A DNA stretch of 26,848 nucleotides from Ministeria vibrans ATCC 50519 (lineage: Eukaryota > Opisthokonta > Filasterea): assembly GCA_943704425.1 (NCBI GenBank), contig CALSCP010002677.1, positions 1 through 26,848 of the forward strand, given 5' to 3'. The translations under genes were made by a program, and so were the position numbers. Below, piece by piece: positions 11,301 through 21,102 of this stretch (position 1 is its first letter; every line of letters begins with the position of its first letter). The notes under the pieces were generated by a model, which had not been told where the DNA came from, did not search any database, and was given only the letters and a program-made list of their open reading frames with translations.

Positions 11301-12436
11301 GGCAGCAAGCACGTGTGCTGCTGTGGTGGCTTGAAGAGGAATGTTTTCGAGTGTTTTGATGTAAGTGGTAGCGGGAATGCGGGAAGCACTGGGGAGTGAG
11401 CCAACCGCGATGGGAGGACACGACTGAGCGATGAGACGACGCTCTATGTCGGCGCGACATGTGGCGTAAATGGGCTTGACAACTTGATCGAAAAAGCGCA
11501 GGTCGGCATCAGGAGCAGAGAGGGTCGCTTTAGAGGGAATGGCGTCGAGAACAAGGATGTTCCAGAGGGACGGTGTGCTGCCTGGGGTGTCTTGAGCAGC
11601 GAGTTGCTCGAGCAAATCGATCTTGCGCTGCCACTCTGTGGCAGACTTGGCATTTGTGTCGTCACCGTTGCCGTCGACAGCATCTTTGGTGCTGGTGCCA
11701 TGAGACACCGTCACAACTACTGCATCTACTGAAATGTCGTTCACAACCAGCGCTTGCAGTGCCTCGACCGAGTCAAAGCCTTCGAGCAAAATGTAGAGAT
11801 CCGGACCGTCGGCGGGCCAGTCTTGACGAGCACGCACGTCAATCAGAGATCGTCTCCCGCGTAAAATGGTAGGAGGTGGAGGCGCGCGTTGTTTAGATGA
11901 TGTTTCTTCCTTGGACTTCCACGCATTGCAGGGCAGAAACCCCGGAGGCGCGCTCGCTTTGTTGTTGATGTTGTTGCCTTTCGACTTCTTTCTTGCTGTA
12001 CCCACTGCCCTTGACGGCTCTGCTAACGACTGTTGTGATGGCTTTGACTGCGACGGCTCGGCAAGACGCTGTGTGACATCATCAAGGCTCAGTTTGAGCA
12101 ATTTGGCGATAGTGTCGTGAGAAATGAGACCATCGGTTTTCGAGTGTTCCTCACGAGCGAGAGCACAGATGTCATTTGCTGGCTTTTTGTCTCTGAGCGC
12201 CTGGAGGAAGAGCAAAAAATTACATGAAAAGTAGCAATGGAGAGAGGGGAGAGGGAGGAGGCGAATAGATGGTAAGAGAGATGGTTGTCAAGGGCAACGG
12301 TACGTACGAAGGCGACGAGAGCACTGTGAGAGGCAAGAACAAACCTCTCGCGGATATTGTTGGAAACTGCTTTGCCAAGTAGCTCGTGGCCAGGCCAAAG
12401 GGCAGCGACGTAGACGCGTGGAAGGGAATGAGTCAT
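8373..12436 (-). CDS. SPAG17: SPAG17/PF6-like central-pair axonemal protein
   Basis: Large structural protein of the C1a projection of motile cilia and flagella (PF6 in Chlamydomonas). Two exons, 12436-12308 and 12200-8373, give 1318 residues; animal SPAG17 is about 2200, so this is a shorter form. The N-terminus keeps the SPAG17 order: a short helical segment, then the ICALAREEHS...IAKLLKLSLDD helix region, a basic linker, a DLYILLEGFDSVEAL strand matching the VVGF block, and a conserved WNILVLDAI region. The centre is a series of short beta-strand repeats (for example VYRVDGTTVVQRDG). The C-terminus is a Gln/Arg/Glu-rich coiled-coil segment followed by ESCLLRHEKYLVPHYF. The second exon is 3828 nt with no intron, unusual for this window. 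Assignment rests on pattern recall of several blocks, not on an alignment. Confidence 0.75.
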
Positions 12437-12926
12437 GCAAAGGAATAATTTTTATAACGAATAGAATCAAGAGCTGTACTCAATGACAGGCAATGTCAAA
12501 ACAAGACAATATACAAAACAAAGAGCAGCACAATACTTCCGCTGTTCCGCTGTAGTCTGTAGACTTCCAAACAAAAATGTCCCGAAAGAAGCCCATAGAC
12601 CCACTGTATTATTCTTAAGAGTATTCATATTTGGGTTCTATTCAAAATCCATCGATTTTTCAGCATCTATAAAAATCCCCCATATTTCAAAATCCATCCC
12701 CATCTATTCAAAATCCTCCATCTTATTTGCAGCTGCCGAGGAAGCCCACGGCCTCGTCGACGTGTTAGATGATAATCTCGTCAAAATGAACACGACTTTA
12801 AAAGATTTTTTAATTTTTTTAATTATTATTATTATTAATGAAAGAGAACAAAAGCGATGATGTACAGCTCTCGACTCTCTATTAAATAAATATCGTATTA
12901 AAAATAATACACGACGTCATTAACGT
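12437..12926. other. Intergenic region between SPAG17 and GT8-A
   Basis: 490 nt holding the 5' region of SPAG17 and the 3' end of GT8-A (both -). Its right half is AT-rich (12800-12910). It holds a degenerate repeat (12639-12720) followed by a short coding-looking piece on the + strand (about 12732-12804). An open + frame of 125 codons spans 12483-12860, but most of it is low-complexity and not protein-like, so I do not call it a gene. Confidence 0.6.
12639..12720. repeat. Degenerate short tandem repeat
   Basis: Three copies of TTCAAAATCC start at 12641, 12686 and 12707. A weaker related copy (ATCTATAAAAATCCCC) starts at about 12665. The common pattern is roughly CATCTATTCAAAATCC with 17-21 nt between copies, strongly degenerate. 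No function is evident. Confidence 0.6.
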
Positions 12927-14781
12927 CTAGTTAAGGTAAGTGCGCCACTCGGTCGGAGATTTGCGCGAGAGGGGGAGACAGCGGCGGATAGCGTCCAGGG
13001 AAGGTAAATGGTGGTTGAAATACATGTTGAAGATGAGCAAAGACCACTTCCAGTTGGATGTCAGGCGGTAGCGTACGGCCAAGTCCCAGTTGGCGCGGTT
13101 CCAGGGTTTGGCCCAGCCCGTCACTGGAAGAGACAAGGTGGTGAGTGGGAGTGAGTGTAAAATGCAGCGTGAGGAGGACAGTGTGTAGACAGTATCAGAG
13201 ACAGTGTTGGTTTTGAGTAGGGCGTACCGTGCAGAATCCCAATGGTGGGTGAGATGACACGCGGGTCGTGTCCAACATACGACGTTTCGCGACGGAGCTC
13301 GCTCGGATACATATTCCATACGTAGTCAGTGATAATGCGCGCACGGCCATACACCACCAGCTTAGCAGAAAGAAAATGAGCACACATACACAGAAATATA
13401 AAGTACGCGTGTGTGTCTCACCTGCATCACTACTTGCGAGCCAAAGCGCGACCACAAATACTCTCCACCCTGACGGTTTTGTGTGTCGATCCAATAGTCA
13501 GCTTCCTTGTCCAGCTGTTGTGCACGCCACTCCTTCAGGTTCATCCGAAGCACTCCCGCATTAAATCCTCTCTTTGAGTTATCANNNNNNNACGGTTTTG
13601 TGTGTCGATCCAATAGTCAGCTTCCTTGTCCAGCTGTTGTGCACGCCACTCCTTCAGGTTCATCCGAAGCACTCCCGCATTAAATCCTCTCTTTGAGTTA
13701 TCAAAGTCCTATCCCACATGTGTTAGCTCCCAGTGCGAGACTCGATCTTTCTCTTTCTATCACTTTGGTTCTTTTCTCTCTCACTCCAACTCTCTTTGCA
13801 TGTAACGTTTGTCTGTCGACGCTTACGATATTTCGTCGCTCCTGTAGAATAGATGTGACACGGTCCGTACGTAGTGCGGAGTTCTCCTGGGACAGCTCCA
13901 TCCGCACTGCCGACAGCACTTGGCCCGGTGCCATGACAGTGGCTGCCAGAAACTCACGCAGGTCGCGCACGACCAGCGTGTCGGAATCAAGGTAGATGAT
14001 GTCGTCGATCGACGCAGGGAGCAGCTTGTGGATGTGGAATCGCAGGTAGTTGCCGGCTTTGGCAAGTTCGGGGCGGATGGGTACGAAGACACTAGAGGGA
14101 TATTTAGAGTTGGGTATTTTCGGCAAGGGTCCGCTTGTCCTTCTTACGTTTTGATCGCCGAACCGTCGAAATGGTGAAATTCAACGGCAGCACGCCGGCG
14201 AACCGAGTTAATGTGTTGGTCGGCACTTCCAATGAACGCAGCGGATGGGATGACGCCTACGAGTCGTTGTGCGATCAGAGAAGACCAAAAAAAAAAAAAA
14301 AGAGACGAGAAAAGAAATGGGTACCGGTGCAGCGCAAAACGGCTTCTGGCATGCGAACATCGCCCTCGGTGAAGACGTGGAAGCGCACAGGGACCTTGGT
14401 GTTCTCGACGGTGGAGTTGATGAGGACCGGCAGGCCGTCGGTGGAGCCCTTGTCAACGGCAACGACAATGTGGATTTCGCGGCCGCTCTCCACATTGTAG
14501 ACGGTGTCCTTGGCGTATCCGTCCAGGTGTTCGCGCTGCTTTCGTAGAGTATACTCCTCGTTCATGGACCTGGGCATGAATGGGAGGTGAGATCGCGGCG
14601 CAAACAGAGAGCAAAGAGCAAAGAGCATTTTCTAATTTTACACGACCATGCCAATCTGGTTGTAGTCGTTGAAAACGATGAAGAGGACAAACAGCAGGCT
14701 CAGAGCCACTATGAACAGTGCCGAGTAGCGCATTTTCGGGCATTGCCGCCACGATGGACACGGTAGCTTGAGAGCCGCCAT
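12927..14781 (-). CDS. GT8 glycosyltransferase A, type II membrane protein (assembly-broken)
   Basis: Probable Golgi glycosyltransferase of family 8 that transfers sugar from a nucleotide donor; the substrate cannot be read from sequence. Exons 14781-14642, 14569-14325, 14256-14148, 14091-13827, exon 5 (13708-13592 joined to 13472-13422), 13360-13228 and 13123-12927 give 1257 nt (418 residues). One transmembrane helix near residues 18-38 follows a short basic N-terminus. The metal-binding DxD is DSD 200-202 in YLDSDTLV. The RGFNAGVLRMN block and the C-terminal HxxGxxKPW motif (H353, G356, K359-W361) are intact. Exon 5 as assembled holds 7 N and a second copy of 112 nt, a 119-nt insertion that breaks the frame. 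Removing one copy restores exactly 168 nt, the length of the same exon in paralogue B. The gene itself is probably intact. Confidence 0.88.
13473..13703. other. Assembly gap (7 N) flanked by an identical 112-nt direct duplication
   Basis: 13473-13584 and 13592-13703 are identical, separated by NNNNNNN at 13585-13591. The duplicated stretch is the central part of one GT8-A exon. This is the pattern of two contig ends overlapping but left unmerged, with a filler of N. The true sequence most likely has a single copy and no gap. Confidence 0.93.
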
Positions 14782-14783
14782 CG

Positions 14784-14837
14784 AAATCAAAAATAATAAT
14801 AATAATAATATTATAATAATAATAATAATAATAGATA
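14784..14837. repeat. (AAT)n microsatellite upstream of GT8-A
   Basis: AAT/ATT repeat starting a few bases upstream of the GT8-A start codon, with one inverted phase break in the middle (AATATTATAAT), so part can pair with itself. It lies in the 302-nt gap 14782-15083 between GT8-A and SNIP1 on the same strand. The remainder of that gap holds no recognisable gene and must carry the GT8-A promoter and the SNIP1 3' end. Confidence 0.88.
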
Positions 14838-15083
14838 ATAGCTACTTAGCTAGGCCCTTTCTATTTCAAATTCCGATTAGGATATTTTGGGTGAAAAATG
14901 CTGATTTGGCCTCTGTGGTTGTGCGTGTGAGCGAAAGCGTGGTCTGCATGGAGCATGGGTGCATTATTAGCGCAAAAGTGAAAGCAGCGCCAGGCGAGAC
15001 AGATTGTGGTTGGTGTTGTACTTGTACATGGAGACGGAAGGATGGGAAGGGAATTCGCTGGAGGCGGGTGAGGGAGGGAGGTG

Positions 15084-16271
15084 CTATTCAAGAACGGATG
15101 CTTCGCTGGCGTCGTCGGGGAGAATGACGTACTCGCGCGAAGAGAAGCCAAAGCGCAGTGCATCGCCACTCTTGAGCTCGACATAGCAACGCGCTTTTAT
15201 CTTCTCGCCGTTAAGGATCGTGCCATTAGAGCTTTCCAAGTCAATGATGTACGGTCTAAAGAAGAAAAAGAGATAGAGGGGAGGGGAAAAGAAACAAAGT
15301 GATAGAAAGAGAGAGACAAAGTGATAGAGAGAGAGAAATAAAGCGATAGAGAGAGAGAAGCAAAGTGATAGAAAGAGAGAAGCAAAGTGATAGAAAGAGA
15401 GAAGCAAAGTGATAGAGAGAGAGAAACAAGGTGATAGAAAGAGAGAGAAAGTGATAAAGAGAAAAGGGTGTCAGATGCGTCGAGAGGGAAGGAATGAAAT
15501 GCGCACTTGACACGACGGACCATGACACCGTCGTCGCGCTCACACTCAATTGAACGGAACTGTAAGACTGCGTGTTGGCCGGAGCAGCTTGGATGTGCCA
15601 GAACAATGTCGGCTACGCGCGCTTCGCGGCCGGCAAGGTACGCTGACTGGCGATGTAGGTGGAGTGGCGCAAGGTTGTCGGTGCCCTCCTTGAAGGGGTA
15701 CAGGCGCCAGTGACGCTGCGGCATTCGCGCCTCGTCCGGCTCTGTGTATTTCAGTACCACTCCATTGACCGTGTTCGTTTCCGCCGTGAGCAATCCCGAC
15801 GTCTTAAAGTCGGTCTTTTCCTTTTCAACAGGCTCTATAATTATATTCGAACACATATTCAAAAAACCCCCCCAATGCCCCTCTCCTGTGTGCCCTACCT
15901 CCGTCTTCGGTCTCCTCAGGCTTGCCATAGGCTCTGTCAACACTGTTTGAGCGGGAGCGACGAGCTTTGCGTTCACTGCGCACCCGAGGGCCGTCGTTCG
16001 CGCGTCCCCCCCGATCGTCGCGTCTTCTGCGCTCGTCCCAATCGCTTGAACGCTCAACTTTACTGCCACTCCCTCCGCCGCCACTACTGCCGCCGCCTCC
16101 TCCTCTTGGTGGGCTACGACTGCGGTGTCTTCGTCGGTAATGGTCGTCGCGATCTCTGTCGTCGCGCGAACGACGATGCGAGTCGTCGCGACGTGAACTG
16201 CGATATGACGATCGATCATTCCGAGGAGGGGATCGAGACTCTCTTCTGTAATGGTCTCGTCGGTCGCTCAT
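15084..16271 (-). CDS. SNIP1: SNIP1/Dawdle/Pml1-like FHA-domain nuclear protein
   Basis: Nuclear FHA protein of the spliceosome-associated RES complex (Pml1 in yeast; SNIP1 in animals; Dawdle in plants, acting in small-RNA processing). Exons 16271-15899, 15834-15507 and 15255-15084 sum to 873 nt (290 residues). The N-terminus is an RS/RD-rich region with a Gly-rich insert. It is followed by the diagnostic EPDEARMPQRHWRLYPFK segment, HRQSAYLAGRE, HPSCSGQHAVLQFR and, across the last splice, RRVKPYIIDLESSNGTI. It then ends with RFGFSSREYVILPDD. The phosphothreonine-binding R-S-H-N positions of the FHA fold can be seen in GRE, SCSGQH and SSNGT. It is divergent from TMEM230 with only 79 nt between start codons. 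Intron 2 is filled with a minisatellite. Confidence 0.93.
15296..15467. repeat. 22-nt GA-rich minisatellite in SNIP1 intron 2
   Basis: About seven tandem, slightly divergent copies of a 22-nt unit close to GTGATAGAAAGAGAGAAGCA plus AA on the + strand, within the 251-nt intron 15256-15506. The three central copies are the most alike. The same motif appears in introns of both GT8 genes. In the sense of SNIP1 the array is pyrimidine-rich. Confidence 0.93.
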
Positions 16272-16350
16272 CTAAACTGGTTGAACTTTGAAGACGGAAT
16301 AAGTTTAATCTCAAATTCGCGTGAATTTAACTATTACAATATTTTGCCAA
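16272..16350. promoter_or_regulatory. 79-nt bidirectional promoter, SNIP1 / TMEM230
   Basis: Only 79 nt separate the ATG codons of the divergent SNIP1 and TMEM230 genes. The segment is AT-rich with no TATA box that I can place with confidence. Both 5' untranslated regions must be extremely short or overlap the partner. Confidence 0.55.
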
Positions 16351-16749
16351 ATGCCCCGTGAGAATGACAAGTTTCAGTTGTTAGGGGAGGGGGATGGGGA
16401 TGAGGAGGAACTGGCGGCCATGACTGCGCCGCCTCGCACAGATTCGAGCATCGCGTTTCCTGCCGCCGAAGCATCACGGGCCACACCGTCCAATCGAGGG
16501 CGTGCCGAACTTCGCATGTACTGGAAGACTGTGCTGTTTGCAGTGGTGCTGTTCTTGGGCGGCGCGGGACTCCTGATAGCCGGGGCGCTGCTTGCGGCGC
16601 TCTCGTCGCCAAAGCAATCCATCGTCTTCTTTGTCATTGGCGCCTTGGCCTTCCTCCCTGGCCTCTACTACATCTTCTTTACGGTCCAGGCTGCACGCGG
16701 CGCACGCGGCTACTCGATGTCCCAGATTGCTATTGCAGGGAGACTATGA
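16351..16749 (+). CDS. TMEM230: TMEM230-like small two-helix membrane protein
   Basis: Member of the TMEM230 (DUF872) family of endomembrane proteins linked to vesicle traffic. Single exon, 132 residues. An acidic cytosolic N-terminus (EGDGDEEEL) leads to TM1, VLFAVVLFLGGAGLLIAGAL, a short loop, and TM2, VFFVIGALAFLPGLYYIFFT. The family-specific FLPG and ARGYS motifs are present. ATG 16351 is used because upstream codons in frame start with GTG and give no extra family sequence. The C-terminus (SQIAIAGRL) departs from the usual acidic IPDFDD-type end; one base out of frame the DNA reads GDYDNEF, so a small frameshift or sequence error is possible. An AATAAA lies 29 nt after the stop. Confidence 0.85.
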   Translation: MPRENDKFQLLGEGDGDEEELAAMTAPPRTDSSIAFPAAEASRATPSNRGRAELRMYWKTVLFAVVLFLGGAGLLIAGALLAALSSPKQSIVFFVIGALAFLPGLYYIFFTVQAARGARGYSMSQIAIAGRL

Positions 16750-16777
16750 CAATGAGTTTGTACAATGTAACAGTGAT

Positions 16778-16783
16778 AATAAA
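16778..16783 (+). terminator. Candidate poly(A) signal of TMEM230
   Basis: AATAAA 29 nt downstream of the TMEM230 stop codon, followed by an AT-rich stretch. Other genes in this window show no consistent AATAAA, so its use is uncertain. Confidence 0.4.
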
Positions 16784-16800
16784 CATAATTATTATACTAT

Positions 16801-17300
16801 CACGAGTGGTCGCCACTCAAGGATAGGATGTACAACCCGCTGAGCGCCTCCAAGTACTTGAGCAAGATGCCAAAGAGGTCGGGACAAGTGCTGCTGCTGC
16901 TGCGCTGCTACACACTCATCACGGGCACCACCTGCATCCGCCGTGGCATGATGGGCCCAGCCTTTGCTCGCTGTAAGATTCCCGCCGGTGCGACGGCCAA
17001 TACGTTCAGGTGTCGCGCGTGCGCAGCCATCCCACAGCCACAGCAGCAACAACAACAACAACAAAAACAACAACTGTCTACAGTTACCCCTGGAAAGTCC
17101 AGAACACTTCTTGCTCCACTGTGCTCACCCAGCGGTGTACCGACACCAACACGACTCACTGGTTGGCAAGACCCTTGCCGAGACACTGAGCGCGACTAAC
17201 AACATGCACTATAACGACATGCACTATGAAGAGTTTCATCCCCTGGGGGAGATGTACAGATGCTCGTCGTATACTAGCTTGGATGCTTCATCGCCGATTC
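16801..17300 (+). mobile_element. Degenerate retroelement fragment (reverse transcriptase C-terminal zinc-binding region)
   Basis: The + strand reads, over two frames, like the end of a non-LTR retrotransposon polyprotein. First comes SKMPKRSGQVLLLLRCYTL (like the LLxLRTG region), then an RRGM segment and FRCRAC (16828-17030). After a CAA repeat and a shift of frame comes ESPEHFLLHCAHP (about 17092-17130). Together these give the C-x2-C ... ExxEHxLxxC signature of the zinc-binding domain found after reverse transcriptase or RNase H. No intact reverse transcriptase, endonuclease, poly-A tail or target-site duplication is seen. It could instead be a domesticated or unrelated protein split by the CAA expansion. 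Confidence 0.4.
17041..17073. repeat. (CAA)n repeat
   Basis: Short CAG/CAA run within the retroelement-like stretch, at the point where the coding-looking frame changes. It probably expanded after the element decayed. Confidence 0.8.
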
Positions 17301-17753
17301 ACCCTCCGTTTGTTTCATTCCACCTATCCATTCATATCTGTGTCCTCATAATCTAACACACAGTCATGACAACAAGCACGCCAGCCGCCTTGCAGCCGAC
17401 CCGCTCCGTCTGTGTACCACGGGAGCGCCCCGCAGCCACCTGGACTTGCGGCCGCCGACCACCGATCTGATTGCCTCGACCACGACTTCGACTTTACACT
17501 CCTTGCCGACAGACACCTCCATGGTGTCAGAGCCCTAAGCCCCCACTGGGGGTATGGCATATTAACCATTGCAATTGCCTCACTGGATAGCGACGACACA
17601 GCACTATGACCTGCCACTGTTCTCCCATGTTACCTCTAGAGTTTCGGTTGACGGTCTGCTGGCTGTGTGTCTTTGCGTGGTGATTGTATCAATAACAAAT
17701 AGATTATGTTCTGGATTCATATAAATTTCAGACACAAGAGAAAACAGTGAAGC
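17301..17753. other. Non-coding stretch between retroelement relic and GT8-B
   Basis: About 450 nt holding the 3' end of GT8-B (-). Parts of 17360-17610 are GC-rich and stay open for up to about 65 codons on either strand, but no frame has recognisable motifs or good splice boundaries. It may be further decayed element sequence. No repeat or RNA gene is evident. Confidence 0.4.
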
Positions 17754-20092
<2,339 letters not shown>

Positions 20093-20204
20093 AGTCGGCA
20101 AACCCCACTTAAGCGAGGCCAAGACTACGGTTGGACTACTTGGAAGTTAATAGCCTGTGGTCTCCAACTATAGTGTCTGAATTAAGTGAAGTGAATCTGT
20201 GAAT

Positions 20205-20635
20205 ATGGTCTAGTCGGCTTCGGCGCCAGTAGTGTACTGGTTGGTGGTGTTGAGCACAAAAAACTTCCAACTGAACCATCTTCGTCTCGCTCGGTCGCAA
20301 TCTCGTCTGCGCCCGCCCGCCTCTGCGGACGCGACGCTGAAGACTAGACTCGCTGCCATCCTCAAGGAGCAGCAGGTCAGCTTTTTTTTCTTTTTTTTTT
20401 TCTCTTTTAACTTTTTTTTTTTCGATGCGTCAACTCGTGCGACTGTGAGTGTTTTATTCGCAATCTGTCTCTGCCACGTTACCAAACAACTCTTCCAACA
20501 CGAATGAATTCGCCGCGTGTGTCGTATTTTCACCCGATATTTGTTCGAGATGAAAAAGTGAAAAGACAGATATTGACTGTTCAATTTGATATCCCATTCC
20601 TCACCACGGAATGTATGATATACTGCAACAGTTAA
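20205..20635 (+). CDS. Possible small two-exon gene of unknown function
   Basis: No family recognised. A frame open from 20214 to 20375 ends at CAG|GTCAGC in phase 0 and contains LKTRLAAILKEQQ. After a 74-nt intron rich in T (20376-20449, ending GACTGTGAG) the frame resumes in phase 0 at 20450. It runs 61 codons to TAA at 20633-20635, with protein-like text such as SYFHPIFVRDEKVKRQ and LTVQFDIPFLTTECM. The start is a problem: the only nearby ATG (20205) is followed two codons later by an in-frame TAG (20211), so either a first exon is missing, a non-AUG start is used, or it is a pseudogene. It lies divergent from GT8-B, 112 nt from its ATG. Confidence 0.33.
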
Positions 20636-21102
20636 CTCGTTTGCTTTATTCTACTTGAATCTTGATCCCTTACTCTTTTGGCTCCCGCGCGCGGCTCGAT
20701 CCTCACACACGCGCAGCTCACCGTCACGACTGATGCATGATATTACTTTTATCAATTCCTCGTCTTTTTCTTGCCGCACACTGCTGCTGCACGTTTGCTT
20801 GGTGTCTCGTCCGTCGAGGCGTTGGCTTGACCCTGAACGAGTGTGCTGCAGCTTCTTTGTGCGGTGGAGTTAGTTCGTGATTCTGCTACTGGGAACGGAA
20901 GTGGGCAGTTGTTCGGCGGTTTATTTTGGTGGCCATCAATGGGGCTATTCTGAAGGCAGGTGCACTCTCTCAGGCGTCAGGGTCTATGCCGTCAGTTATT
21001 GATGCTCTTTGTTTCGTTTTGTGTAGTGTCTTGTTTGACATTGAGTACACCTCTCTATTCTCTATTAAAAATTCTTATTATTAATACTATTAATTGTGTT
21101 GT
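20636..21102. other. Intergenic region, weak coding signal only
   Basis: 467 nt between the possible small gene and the end of L-domain gene A. A - strand frame of about 70 codons stays open from about 20975 to a TGA near 20753 and ends in a basic tail (AAAVCGKKKTRN), but it lacks an ATG and has no room for upstream exons. The stretch 21050-21102 is AT-rich. I see no RNA gene or repeat. Confidence 0.4.

Noticed and set aside
12483-12860. 125-codon + strand frame upstream of SPAG17
   Set aside because: Most of it translates AT-rich and repeat DNA (poly-Ile end, repeated Ser-Lys-Ser-Ile) and has no motif. Only a short part looks coding.
15197-16219. 340-codon - strand frame over SNIP1
   Set aside because: It starts out of frame with the RS-rich exon 1 and only enters the real frame by reading through both introns. 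The spliced model has phase and homology support. Kept only as an intron-retention note.
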